Below, piece after piece: positions 8,931 through 19,147 of a DNA stretch of 64,000 bases. Numbering within the stretch: position 1 is the first letter of the stretch; every line of letters starts with the position of its first letter. A program made the translations under genes and the position numbers. The notes under the pieces are model-generated. The model was not told the origin of the DNA and ran no database searches. It saw nothing but the letters and a program-made list of their open reading frames with translations. Source of the DNA: an uncultured Clostridia bacterium (GTDB taxonomy: Bacteria > Bacillota > Clostridia > Oscillospirales > Ruminococcaceae); NCBI GenBank assembly GCA_945876755.1, contig CAMCPM010000002.1:1-64000 (forward strand), read 5' to 3'.

Positions 8931-8976
8931 GAAAGGAGAACGTGCTTCCGATGGGAGCATACCGTTAAATAAAATG
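8931..8976 (+). promoter_or_regulatory. Shine-Dalgarno sequence separated from the start by a hairpin
   Basis: GAAAGGAGAA (8931-8940) is 33 bp from the ATG at 8974, too far for direct use. Between them TGCTTCC (8943-8949) can pair with GGGAGCA (8953-8959) around a GAT loop, bringing the two closer, with an A-rich 14-nt stretch after the hairpin. The same arrangement precedes purM and a trkA-like gene. Alternatively the site drives a mini-ORF: GTG at 8942 followed by eight codons ending in TAA just before the ATG. Confidence 0.5.
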
Positions 8977-9459
8977 AACAGACCCGATTCAAAGCGTCTT
9001 GCCGAAACGGTAAGCTCGGCGGCAAGCATGACTCTTTTTCTGCTGTTTGCGGTCTGCTGTCTTGTTATGACAGCGGTTGCGGCTTCGGCGTACAAGCGGA
9101 TAAACGAGAATTATGACAATACCTTCAACTCGGCTGCGGCAGTACGGTATATAACAAACAAGCTTCGTGCCTGCGAAAGCGCCGAGGTGCTTTCCGAAAC
9201 AGAACTGCTGCTGACGGGAAACGGCTTGAAAACGCTTATTTACTGCCGTGACGGGGAGCTGTATGAACGGATATTTGCGGAGGACAGTGAAATATCCGAA
9301 ACTGGTGGAGAACAATTGTTTCACGTGGAACAATTAAATCTGACAGAGAAAAACGGACTTGTTGAGATAAGCACGTCAGACGGCAAAGGCGGAATTTTAA
9401 ATGTCTGCTGCCGTATCAAAAGCGGAGGTGACGAAAATGGACAGTCCTATAAAGGCTAA
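8974..9459 (+). CDS. Single-pass membrane protein of the pilus-like cluster (DUF4860-like)
   Basis: 161 residues: a basic N-terminus, one membrane helix (about residues 18-40), then an extracytoplasmic domain rich in Glu and Ser, with a CxxD element (YCRDGELYER) and paired Cys near the end. I recall similar clostridial proteins as DUF4860, found within pilus loci; their role is not known. The coding sequence overlaps the next gene's start by 23 bp, indicating one operon. The start codon is set by the unusual SD-hairpin element just upstream. Confidence 0.6.
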   Translation: MNRPDSKRLAETVSSAASMTLFLLFAVCCLVMTAVAASAYKRINENYDNTFNSAAAVRYITNKLRACESAEVLSETELLLTGNGLKTLIYCRDGELYERIFAEDSEISETGGEQLFHVEQLNLTEKNGLVEISTSDGKGGILNVCCRIKSGGDENGQSYKG

Positions 9460-9916
9460 ACGGGCAGGAACAGCGTTCAATCTGTTTTTTGTGGAAATGA
9501 TGATAGTTCTGCTGTTTTTCGGGATAGCTTCTGCGGTGATATTGAAAACCTTCGTTACAGCCGACAGGATATCAAGGGAAAGCAGCCGTCTGGAAAAAAT
9601 GTCATTCTGCGCACAGACTGCTGCGGAAACCTTTTCACGGACGGGTAATCTTTCAGAAACGGCGGAAGTTATGTTCGGTATCAAAACCGACAGCGTTTCA
9701 GAAATAACCGTTCCGCTGGATGAAAGCTGCTCGTACAGTCCTGCGGATTCGGACTTGCTTTTGACGATGACAGTCTGCGGCGAAGAGTATGACGGACGGC
9801 TTCTTGAACTGCGGATAAGCTTTTCAGACAAGGACGGCGGCGTTTTGTACGAGGTCAGCTCAGGGGCTTTTGTTTCGGCTGCATTTACGGAAAGGACGGA
9901 AAGTACATATGAGTAA
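9437..9916 (+). CDS. Prepilin-like protein of the pilus cluster
   Basis: 159 residues from the ATG at 9437, chosen for the GGAGGTGACG ribosome site; the frame is open from 9401 without one. A basic leader (KAKRAG) is followed by a hydrophobic helix starting FNLFFVEMMIVLLFFGIAS. A Glu sits early in the helix, as in type IV pilins, but the spacing to the presumed cleavage site does not match the canonical G-F-x-x-x-E. The C-terminal domain has the paired Cys often seen in pseudopilins. It overlaps both neighbours, so translation is coupled. Confidence 0.6.
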   Translation: MDSPIKAKRAGTAFNLFFVEMMIVLLFFGIASAVILKTFVTADRISRESSRLEKMSFCAQTAAETFSRTGNLSETAEVMFGIKTDSVSEITVPLDESCSYSPADSDLLLTMTVCGEEYDGRLLELRISFSDKDGGVLYEVSSGAFVSAAFTERTESTYE

Positions 9917-10364
9917 TAATAAGAACCGTCCCGCAGGAATCGGCACGGGGTATCTTTCTCTGATGATGATATTCGTTGTGCTGTGCCTTACTATATTGGC
10001 GGCGCTCTCCTTTTCCGCTGCCGAAAACGGTAAAAAGTACAGCGTGAAAAGTGCGGAGTATACTGCCGAATATTATGCCGCCGACCTTGCGGCGAAAAGG
10101 GTGCTTGCGGAAATCGACGAGTTTGCGGCAGAGTATGATGATTATTCAGATTTTATGTTCCTTGCGGAACTTGAGAAAATCGACGGGATAAGCTGCGACT
10201 CTGTTATAGGCGGCGTTGAAATAAGCTGGCTCACCGAAATAAATCCGAGGCAGAATATTTATTCGAGGGTGAAATACTCTGCCGGCGGCGCTGAGATATT
10301 ATGCTGGCAGACTGTTTCTTCGGGGGAGACCGAACAGGCTCCTCTGAATGTATGGCAGGGTTAA
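9909..10364 (+). CDS. Pilus-assembly-associated single-pass membrane protein
   Basis: 151 residues from the ATG at 9909, which overlaps the upstream stop by 8 bp; the frame extends back to 9870 but without a ribosome site. The N-terminal helix (YLSLMMIFVVLCLTILAALSF) is followed by a segment of Tyr/Ala repeats (SAEYTAEYYAADLAAKRVLAEIDEF), a pattern I recall from a PilX-like family next to pilT in Clostridia. It probably forms part of the pseudopilus or its base. No enzyme motif is visible. Confidence 0.55.
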   Translation: MSNNKNRPAGIGTGYLSLMMIFVVLCLTILAALSFSAAENGKKYSVKSAEYTAEYYAADLAAKRVLAEIDEFAAEYDDYSDFMFLAELEKIDGISCDSVIGGVEISWLTEINPRQNIYSRVKYSAGGAEILCWQTVSSGETEQAPLNVWQG

Positions 10365-10396
10365 TGTCTGATATTGGAAAGATGAGGTTACATAAA

Positions 10397-11452
10397 ATGA
10401 ATATTAAACAGATTCTTGTGGACGCTGTAAAAAATGGCGCTTCCGATGTTTTTATGGTGACGGGTGCTGCGCTGGCTTATAAAATAGACGGCAGAGTAAT
10501 ACCGTCAGGTGATGTCATACTCAGACCCGATGATACAAAAGCTGCGGTTTTTGAAATTTTTACCCTTGCCGGATTGGATATAAACAGTCCGGATGATTTG
10601 AAAATGGAGATGGATTTTTCCTTTTCGATTGCCGGTACGGGACGTTTCAGGGCGAATATTTACCGTCAGAGGGGCTCTTTTTCGGCTGTACTTCGCTGCG
10701 TACCTTTTGAACTTCCCGACAGCAAAAAGCTGGGTATACCAGACAGTGTAATGGAGCTTGCCGAGACAAAAAGCGGTATCGTGCTTGTTACGGGTGCGGC
10801 AGGAAACGGAAAATCCACGACTCTTTCCTGCATGATAGACCGTATCAACTCTAATTACGAGGGTCATATAATAACTATCGAGGACCCTATTGAGTTCCTG
10901 CACAAGCATAAAAAGTGCATAATCAGTCAGAGGGAAATAAATATTGATACCGGTAGCTATGTGAACGCTCTTCGTGCGGCTTTAAGGCAGGCTCCGAACG
11001 TTATCCTTGTTGGAGAAATGCGCGACTATGAGACGATAAATATTGCCATGACCGCCGCCGAGACGGGGCAGCTTGTGCTGTCAACGCTGCATACCAACGG
11101 TGCTGCAAACACTGTTGACAGGATAATCGACGTGTTCCCGACAAATCAGCAGCACCAGATAAGGATACAGCTTTCGATGGTTCTTAGAGCAGTGGTAACG
11201 CAGCAGCTTGTTCCTGCTGTAAACGGCGGACTGGTTCCTGCTTTTGAGATAATGAACGTAAACAATGCTATCAGAACTATGATCCGTGAACAGAAAACTC
11301 ATCAGATCGATACCGTTCTTCAGTCCGAGGCAGGTATGCAGACTATGGACGGTTCGCTGCTGAAGCTGTTCAGAGACGGTGTTATTTCGGCTGATACGGC
11401 GGTCGACTATGCTTATAATCAGGAGCTTATGGCAAAGCGTGTACATTTATGA
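10397..11452 (+). CDS. pilT: PilT-like type IV pilus retraction ATPase
   Basis: 351 residues from the ATG at 10397; two upstream in-frame starts (10382, 10301) are possible, but PilT proteins normally begin as here, with a short lead to the GASDVFM motif. The core carries Walker A GAAGNGKS (133-140), the Asp box TIEDPIE, Walker B VGEMRD, the His box STLHTN, and AIRTMIRE, equivalent to the PilT signature AIRNLIRE needed for retraction. The hexameric ATPase acts on the cytoplasmic face of the GspF-like platform. No PilB-type extension ATPase and no prepilin peptidase gene is in this window. It closes the operon. Confidence 0.9.
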   Translation: MNIKQILVDAVKNGASDVFMVTGAALAYKIDGRVIPSGDVILRPDDTKAAVFEIFTLAGLDINSPDDLKMEMDFSFSIAGTGRFRANIYRQRGSFSAVLRCVPFELPDSKKLGIPDSVMELAETKSGIVLVTGAAGNGKSTTLSCMIDRINSNYEGHIITIEDPIEFLHKHKKCIISQREINIDTGSYVNALRAALRQAPNVILVGEMRDYETINIAMTAAETGQLVLSTLHTNGAANTVDRIIDVFPTNQQHQIRIQLSMVLRAVVTQQLVPAVNGGLVPAFEIMNVNNAIRTMIREQKTHQIDTVLQSEAGMQTMDGSLLKLFRDGVISADTAVDYAYNQELMAKRVHL

Positions 11453-11522
11453 AAAATCGTTTATTTGTACAGAATATACAAATATATGTGGAAAATATTT
11501 TTGTAATTATGCTTAAATAGTA

Positions 11523-11551
11523 TAGATTTTTTGTATATTTTATGATATAAT
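11523..11551 (+). promoter_or_regulatory. Possible promoter of the anchor-A repeat protein
   Basis: A consensus TATAAT (11546-11551) preceded by TATGA lies 71 bp before the start at 11622; the -35 position holds only TAGATT. The surrounding 170 bp are very AT-rich and contain no other gene. Confidence 0.35.
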
Positions 11552-11600
11552 TTTTGTAGTATAGGAAAATTATACACCTAAATAGATGAACATTTCGTGA

Positions 11601-13829
<2,229 letters not shown>

Positions 13830-13852
13830 GAAACGCGTTATGTGAATAATAA

Positions 13853-13889
13853 AGCGGCAAAGGTTTAATTTCCTTTGCCGCTGTTTTTT
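13853..13889 (+). terminator. Intrinsic terminator
   Basis: AGCGGCAAAGG (13853-13863) pairs perfectly with 13872-13882, followed by a six-T run. It ends the repeat-protein transcript and overlaps the 3' end of the convergent minus-strand operon. Confidence 0.85.
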
Positions 13890-14512
13890 ATGTATTTGCT
13901 TTTTTCTTTCGGAGGGAGTCCGTCAAAGACCTTCTTTCGCAGTTTTGATGTTTCTGATGCAAGCTCTCCGCTGTATCTGTTGAAATTTGCGGAAAATTCC
14001 GCTGCACGGTCGTACATATCAAGCCGGAGCATGGATTTTACAAGACAAATATCAAGAAAACGACACTCGCTGTCAAGCATTTTTATCAGTATTTCAACTG
14101 CGTTTTCATATCTGCCCTTGATATGCTCGTGTATTGCAAGGCTGCGTTTTGCTGCGTCGCTATGCTCGCCGAGAATTTCTGCGTTATAGGTTTGGTAAAG
14201 CTCTTCGGCGCATTTGAAATCGTTCTGAACAAATTTGCAGAAAATCATATTGCTGACAAGGTTTCCGTGCAAATGGCGTTCAAGCTTTTTCATGTTGATT
14301 TCTTCAAAAACCTCGTATGCTTCCGTGAGACTGCCGAGAATGAGCAGCGCATTGGCGAGAAAGCTTTTTCCTTTTGCGATATCCTGTGGACGTTCTGCTG
14401 ATGCAAGTTCGTTTTTCAGCGATTCTGCATACTCTTCAGTAAAACCGTTTTTCCCAAGAATTTCAAGGGATCTTTCAAAACGGCACTTCTTTTTTAAAAT
14501 AAAAAGCCCCAT
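13865..14512 (-). CDS. TPR-like helical protein of unknown function
   Basis: 215 residues, soluble, predicted almost wholly alpha-helical. Repeating segments such as AKGKSFLANALLILGSLTEAYEVFEEI and HIKGRYENAVEILIKML have the spacing of small-large residues expected of tetratricopeptide repeats, so a scaffolding or binding role is likely. It is the last gene of the minus-strand ftsEX operon and its ATG shares one base with the stop of the preceding membrane gene, so the two are coupled. No catalytic motif is visible. Confidence 0.6.
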   Translation of the reverse strand: MGLFILKKKCRFERSLEILGKNGFTEEYAESLKNELASAERPQDIAKGKSFLANALLILGSLTEAYEVFEEINMKKLERHLHGNLVSNMIFCKFVQNDFKCAEELYQTYNAEILGEHSDAAKRSLAIHEHIKGRYENAVEILIKMLDSECRFLDICLVKSMLRLDMYDRAAEFSANFNRYSGELASETSKLRKKVFDGLPPKEKSKYIKNSGKGN

Positions 14513-14826
14513 TATTTTTTACCGTATTTTCTTTTTATTATCGTACTTAATATGCCGTCGGCAAATAAAAGCAGGCTGAGGATTATTTCTATGACCATTA
14601 CATATGCTGAGTTGTCGGCGGCGATCCCGTAGAAAAGCATTACTGCGCCGAAAATATACACCATTATTATTTTAGGCCATCTGAGCCCTACCGAGGCGTA
14701 CTCCATTGCGCTGGCGGTTTGTTTTACAATTATTCGGAATATTGCAAAGCCGTCCATAAGCACTGCAAGATATAGCATTACTATTAGTATGCCGAAAGTG
14801 GTTCCTACTTCTTCAAACATAAGCAA
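14512..14826 (-). CDS. Small membrane protein of unknown function
   Basis: 104 residues with three likely membrane helices (about residues 9-30, 52-68 and 76-95) and a basic C-terminus (KRKYGKK). I recognise no family. It lies between the S41 protease gene (18 bp upstream) and the TPR-like gene, with which it shares one base, so it belongs to the envelope operon. A GAAAGGAA site precedes the start. Confidence 0.6.
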   Translation of the reverse strand: MLMFEEVGTTFGILIVMLYLAVLMDGFAIFRIIVKQTASAMEYASVGLRWPKIIMVYIFGAVMLFYGIAADNSAYVMVIEIILSLLLFADGILSTIIKRKYGKK

Positions 14827-14844
14827 ATTCCTTTCGATAAGCGG

Positions 14845-16062
14845 TTATTGTATCGTTGAAACGACTTCTATCGCTTTAATAAGCTGAGTATCGGCTTCAA
14901 GCTGCTGCTCCTCGGTAAGTACGGACAGGTCCACATCTGATGGGAGGGATACTTCAAAATTAGGCTTGATTCCTATGCCGTTATAATCTCCGCTGTTTTT
15001 TGTCTGGAGTGTTGCAACGGTAATTTTTATTGCTGCTCCGCCTGTAAGCTTATGAGTTTTCTGCATTACTCCCTTGCCGTAGGTTTCGGTGCCTACTATC
15101 TGGGCGTTTGCCTCGTCACGGAGAGCAAATGCAAATAGCTCGGAACAGGAAGCGGTATTCTTATTAACGAGAACAGCCATCGGCATTTTTATCTGCTGTT
15201 CCTCGGTTGTGTGGATAACGACCTCTGAACTGTCCTTGTAATATGCGGTCACCACATCGCGGTCTCCGAGAATACAGTCGAGGGTGCCCTGAAGAGAGTC
15301 TGTGAGTCCGCCAAGATTATCACGCACGTCAAAAATTGCCATTTCTGCGCCGTCGCTGATAAGCTGATTAAGCACGCCGCTGAATTGCTCCGGAGTTTTT
15401 TCGTTAAATGTTGTGATCTTCACATAGGCGATTTTATCGATAAGCCGTCCTGTTACGGAGATTATCTCGGTTTTTTCGGAAACGACTTCAACGGCAAAAA
15501 ATTCGGAAACGCCTTCCTTATTAAGTCGTTTGATATGGAGCTTGACCTTTGTGCCCTCGTCGCAGTTTAAAAGAGTAACAGCTTCATCGTAGCCTTTTTC
15601 AAAAGCGATAACGTCGGTATTGTTTACTGCGGTGATGACGTCGCCTGCAAGAAGTCCTGCCTTTTCGGCGGAAGAATTGGCGGTCACAGAGGTGATTTTT
15701 ATATAGCCGCTTTCCTCTTTATCCCAGTTAAAGCCCAGACCGATTGAAACGCCCGACTCCTTTTGAGTCTGTTTGGCGTAATCTTCGGCGGGGTAATATT
15801 GGGCGTACTTATCGTTGAGTCCTGCTGCATAGCCGTTCATGATACTGTCGGTAAGCATATCCTCGTCGATATCATTGATATAATTTGCACGGACATACTT
15901 ATCCATTTCAGAAAGCTTGACGTATATGCTTTCCTTTTCGGAAACGCTTTTTACTTTGGAATTGAAAACGTCAAGAGAATAATTATATGTGATTATAAAA
16001 GTGACTGCTGCTGCAAGCGCCATGAGTCCTATGGCAATTCCGAGAGAAATTTTTTTATTCAT
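14845..16062 (-). CDS. S41-family C-terminal processing protease (CtpA-like)
   Basis: 405 residues. One N-terminal membrane anchor (about residues 7-27) places the rest outside the membrane. A PDZ domain follows (about 100-190: SVGLGFNWDKEESGYIKI to AGDVITAVNN), then the peptidase domain with the catalytic Ser in NTASCSELFAFALRD and the Lys in GTETYGKGVMQ. Members trim secreted or envelope proteins. It comes directly after the M23 peptidase gene in the ftsEX operon, an arrangement common in Firmicutes that suggests control of cell-wall hydrolases. Confidence 0.9.
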   Translation of the reverse strand: MNKKISLGIAIGLMALAAAVTFIITYNYSLDVFNSKVKSVSEKESIYVKLSEMDKYVRANYINDIDEDMLTDSIMNGYAAGLNDKYAQYYPAEDYAKQTQKESGVSIGLGFNWDKEESGYIKITSVTANSSAEKAGLLAGDVITAVNNTDVIAFEKGYDEAVTLLNCDEGTKVKLHIKRLNKEGVSEFFAVEVVSEKTEIISVTGRLIDKIAYVKITTFNEKTPEQFSGVLNQLISDGAEMAIFDVRDNLGGLTDSLQGTLDCILGDRDVVTAYYKDSSEVVIHTTEEQQIKMPMAVLVNKNTASCSELFAFALRDEANAQIVGTETYGKGVMQKTHKLTGGAAIKITVATLQTKNSGDYNGIGIKPNFEVSLPSDVDLSVLTEEQQLEADTQLIKAIEVVSTIQ

Positions 16063-16079
16063 AAGCTGCTCCGTTAAAA

Positions 16080-17360
16080 TTAATTATTGATATTTACATA
16101 ATTAAGCGGATTGGTATGCTGACCGTTAACACGGACCTCAAAGTGGCAATGGTCGCCGTAGGCATATCCCGTATGACCGATATATGAAATGGTCTGACCC
16201 TGAACAACGGTATCTCCGACGCTTACTGCTAAGCTGCTGTTATGGGCATAGAGGGTGGCAATTCCGTTGCCGTGGTCAATTATTACGCATTTGCCGTAGC
16301 CGTTGCCTTTGTCACCCGCCTGAATGACTGTACCGCCTGCCGACGCCACAACAGCTTCGCCTCCGCAGCCGGGTTTTGTAATGTCAATTCCCTTGTGGAA
16401 GTCATTTCTGCTTTCTTCAACTATCCAGCGGTTTCCGTAAAGGTCGGTAGTATTGCGTACGGTTGGAACGGGCCAGATAAAGCCGGTATCGGAATAGGTT
16501 GGAGTGCTTGCTTCGGGGACATACTTTGTACCGTTAGCCTCGGCTTCCTTCTTTTTCCGTTCCTCTTCCAGACGCTTGCGTTCTTCCTCTTCCTTGCGCT
16601 TGCGCTCGGCTTCTTCCTGAAGTCTGCGTATCTCCGCCTGAAGCTCATCCTCGACCTGCTGCTGTTCAGCTTCGATCTCGTCAGCTCGCTCCATGTAGTC
16701 GGCGATCATATTTTCGTGCATCTGCTTTGTTTCGGCGTGGTTGTTATAGGTTTCACGCAGTTCCTCGTAATACTTTTCTTCCTCGGCTTTTTTCGCTTCA
16801 AGTGCGGCAAGCTTTTCCTGATACTCGGTCTTACTTGTTTCAAGTTCGCTTATTTGTGAATTGAGGGAGTCGATAAGGTCGTTGTCGTGCTTTGAAACAC
16901 GTTCAACGAACTCCATTCTTGCAAGCATATCGTAAAAATCCGTTGAACCTGCAATAACCGAGGCAAGGCTGTCGTTGCCTGCCATATACAATGCTCTCAA
17001 ACGCTGGCGGAACTGTTCTATACCTTCGTCAAGCTCGGCTTCCTTGGCGGCGATATCCTCTTCAAGCTTTGCGATATCTTTCTCGTAAATTTTTATCTGT
17101 TCCTCTACAACGGCAACCTGCTGTTCCTGAAGCTTCATTTTATTGTCGTATTCTTCCAGATATTTTTCCGTTTCCTCGGCTTTGCCCTCGTATTCCGCAA
17201 GCAGGGCTTCGACGTCCTTGCGCTCCTGCTCCAGCTTGGACTGTTTTGCTTCAAGGTCAGACATTGTATCCGCGGTAACGGTTATTACACAGCTGAAAGA
17301 GAGTACCGCTGCTGCGCACAAAGCGCAGATTTTTTTTGCAATAAGTAATCTTTTTTTCAT
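16080..17360 (-). CDS. Coiled-coil M23 peptidase, EnvC/PcsB-like wall hydrolase or hydrolase activator
   Basis: 426 residues. A signal peptide (AALCAAAVLSFSCVITVTA region) is followed by a long coiled coil (about residues 30-255, Glu/Lys/Gln rich) and a C-terminal LytM domain. The zinc ligands of active M23 enzymes are present: HKGID, and HCHFEV for the HxH pair, so unlike E. coli EnvC it may itself cut peptidoglycan cross-links. It is placed directly after ftsX, and proteins of this shape dock by their coiled coil on the FtsX outer loop, so ATP hydrolysis by FtsE would gate hydrolysis at the division site. Confidence 0.88.
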   Translation of the reverse strand: MKKRLLIAKKICALCAAAVLSFSCVITVTADTMSDLEAKQSKLEQERKDVEALLAEYEGKAEETEKYLEEYDNKMKLQEQQVAVVEEQIKIYEKDIAKLEEDIAAKEAELDEGIEQFRQRLRALYMAGNDSLASVIAGSTDFYDMLARMEFVERVSKHDNDLIDSLNSQISELETSKTEYQEKLAALEAKKAEEEKYYEELRETYNNHAETKQMHENMIADYMERADEIEAEQQQVEDELQAEIRRLQEEAERKRKEEEERKRLEEERKKKEAEANGTKYVPEASTPTYSDTGFIWPVPTVRNTTDLYGNRWIVEESRNDFHKGIDITKPGCGGEAVVASAGGTVIQAGDKGNGYGKCVIIDHGNGIATLYAHNSSLAVSVGDTVVQGQTISYIGHTGYAYGDHCHFEVRVNGQHTNPLNYVNINN

Positions 17361-17377
17361 ATGAATTCCCTGATCTT

Positions 17378-18289
17378 TTAGACTTTAAGATATTTTCTCG
17401 TACTCATAACAGTACCGAATGCACTGATGATCATACCTGCGGCGGCATAACCTATAAAGATTTTCCATATAAATTCGCTTACCGGAATAAAGCCGTTAAT
17501 AGACATAATGCTCCAGAGGGTCATATCCTGCGAAAGGACCTTGACAAGTTCATTGTAGCCCAAGCAGGTTATTGCGGCAGAGGCAAGTCCTGCAAGTATT
17601 CCGATGAACATACCCTCAACAAAGAACGGTACTTTGATAAAAGTATTTGTAGCGCCTACAAGCTTCATTATAGCGATCTCACGTTTTCTGATATCAACGC
17701 TTGCACGGGCAGCGTTGGAAATTATTACAAAAGAAACGAGAATAAGCGCAAGAAGTATCACAAGCGAAACTATACCGATAAAGCGTTTCAGTCCCGTAAG
17801 GATATTGATGAAGTCTGTCGGGGATTTGATGGAGTCGATGCCTTCCAGACGGTTTATCTCCATAAGCGTGGGGCTTATCTCCTCAATATTGGCGATCCTT
17901 ATTCTGAATGCGTCGGGAAGAGGATTTTCCTCGCCAACATAGCTGAAAAGCTCATCGGCGTTTTCATTTTCCATGCCTTTTTTCATATCCTCGAGAGCCT
18001 GCTCCTTGGAATAGAAATTAACCTTTTCAACATTATTAATGTTTTTAATGGTATTTTCCATTGCGGATGCGGTACTTTCGTCTACGTCGTCTTTAAGGAA
18101 GATAACGACCTCGTTTTTGTTTTCGATACCGCTTACGAAACGGTTTATGTTAGCCACAAAAAGCATTGTAAAGCCGATAAGCAGAAGCGATACTGCAAGG
18201 ATACAGAATGACGCTACTGACATTATACGGTTTGTCCAGATATTTTTCATGCCCTGTTTGAACAGGTAATTCATACTGCTAAGTTTCAT
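17378..18289 (-). CDS. ftsX: Cell division ABC transporter-like permease FtsX
   Basis: 303 residues from the ATG at 18289, chosen because AAAGGA lies 9 nt upstream; the open frame reaches 18310 from a TTG inside the end of ftsE. An N-terminal helix (TNRIMSVASFCILAVSLLLIG), a large extracytoplasmic loop (about residues 45-165, with ENKNEVVIFLKDDVDESTASAM), then three further helices give the four-helix FtsX fold. It relays FtsE ATPase activity to outer wall hydrolases. The next gene, a coiled-coil M23 peptidase, is its probable partner. Confidence 0.92.
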   Translation of the reverse strand: MKLSSMNYLFKQGMKNIWTNRIMSVASFCILAVSLLLIGFTMLFVANINRFVSGIENKNEVVIFLKDDVDESTASAMENTIKNINNVEKVNFYSKEQALEDMKKGMENENADELFSYVGEENPLPDAFRIRIANIEEISPTLMEINRLEGIDSIKSPTDFINILTGLKRFIGIVSLVILLALILVSFVIISNAARASVDIRKREIAIMKLVGATNTFIKVPFFVEGMFIGILAGLASAAITCLGYNELVKVLSQDMTLWSIMSINGFIPVSEFIWKIFIGYAAAGMIISAFGTVMSTRKYLKV

Positions 18290-18302
18290 TTTTTCAAATC
18301 CT

Positions 18303-18971
18303 TTACCCAATGTAATCGTCGAAGGTTATTCTGCCCTCTTTGATGGTGATGGTTCTTCCGCCGAAGTGGCGAACCAGCTCGTGTTCGTGCGTGACCATCA
18401 TAACGGTAGTACCGCACTCGTTGATACCCTTGAGCAACTCAACGATTTCAAGGGAAGTTTTCGGGTCAAGGTTGCCGGTAGGCTCGTCCGCGATAATAAG
18501 CTGAGGGTCGTTTACCAGCGCTCTTGCCAAAGCTACGCGCTGCTGCTCACCGCCGGAAAGCTCATTAGGATAACACTTTGCTTTATCTTTCAGTCCTACG
18601 AGGCTTATAACATAGGGCACACGGTTACGGATATACTTCACGGGAGCGTCGATACTTCTCAGGACGAAAGCCACGTTATCGTAGACATTCATTGTGTTGA
18701 TGAGCTTGAAGTCCTGAAAGACAAAGCCAATCGTGCGGCGAAGCTTATGCGCTTTATTTTTTTTCAGCTTTTCAAGATTGAATCCGTTTACTGTTATTCT
18801 GCCGCTTGTGGGTGTGATTTCTTTAAGCAGCAGCTTTATCAGGGTACTTTTTCCTGCGCCCGATTCGCCCACTACGAAAGCAAATTCGCCGTCGTTTATC
18901 CGCAGGCTGACATCGTGGAGAGCGTCAACGCCGTTTGAATATGTAACACTTACATTTTTCAGTTCAACCAA
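18303..18971 (-). CDS. ftsE: Cell division ATP-binding protein FtsE
   Basis: 222 residues, the standard FtsE length. Walker A GESGAGKS, Q-loop GFVFQDFKLI, signature LSGGEQQR, Walker B LIIADEPTG and switch His in VTHEHEL are all present. It starts at a TTG with a weak ribosome site (GGCGGTGG). As first gene of the ftsEX-M23-S41 operon it powers the envelope module from the cytoplasm through FtsX. Confidence 0.93.
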   Translation of the reverse strand: MVELKNVSVTYSNGVDALHDVSLRINDGEFAFVVGESGAGKSTLIKLLLKEITPTSGRITVNGFNLEKLKKNKAHKLRRTIGFVFQDFKLINTMNVYDNVAFVLRSIDAPVKYIRNRVPYVISLVGLKDKAKCYPNELSGGEQQRVALARALVNDPQLIIADEPTGNLDPKTSLEIVELLKGINECGTTVMMVTHEHELVRHFGGRTITIKEGRITFDDYIG

Positions 18972-19019
18972 AAGGGACCACCGCCTATCTATATTTATCC
19001 AAAGTGGAAATAATTTCCA

Positions 19020-19060
19020 TAAAAATAATTATGGGGGGCAGAAAAGTTACTCTGCCCCCA
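19020..19060 (-). terminator. Intrinsic terminator of the PucR/CdaR-like gene
   Basis: On the minus strand GGGGGCAGA pairs with TCTGCCCCC (19059-19051 with 19042-19034) around an 8-nt loop and is followed by the AT-rich run ATAATTATTTTTAT. Confidence 0.75.
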
Positions 19061-19086
19061 TGAATAAAAGTTACTTAAATCAAGTG

Positions 19087-19132
19087 CCGCAGAGCGCCGA
19101 TCTTTCAATCACCGCAGAGCGCCGATCTTTCA
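19087..19132. repeat. 21-bp direct repeat, two copies
   Basis: CCGCAGAGCGCCGATCTTTCA occurs at 19087-19107 and again at 19112-19132 with a 4-bp gap, between the terminator and the stop codon of the PucR/CdaR-like gene. GC content differs from the surrounding AT-rich gap. No function is apparent; it may be a regulatory or short duplicated element. Confidence 0.8.
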
Positions 19133-19147
19133 TTTTTTTAGTTAAGC

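Noticed and set aside
9401-9436. Upstream start for the prepilin-like gene
   Set aside because: The ATG at 9437 has GGAGG at proper distance; the upstream start lies well inside the previous gene without a ribosome site.
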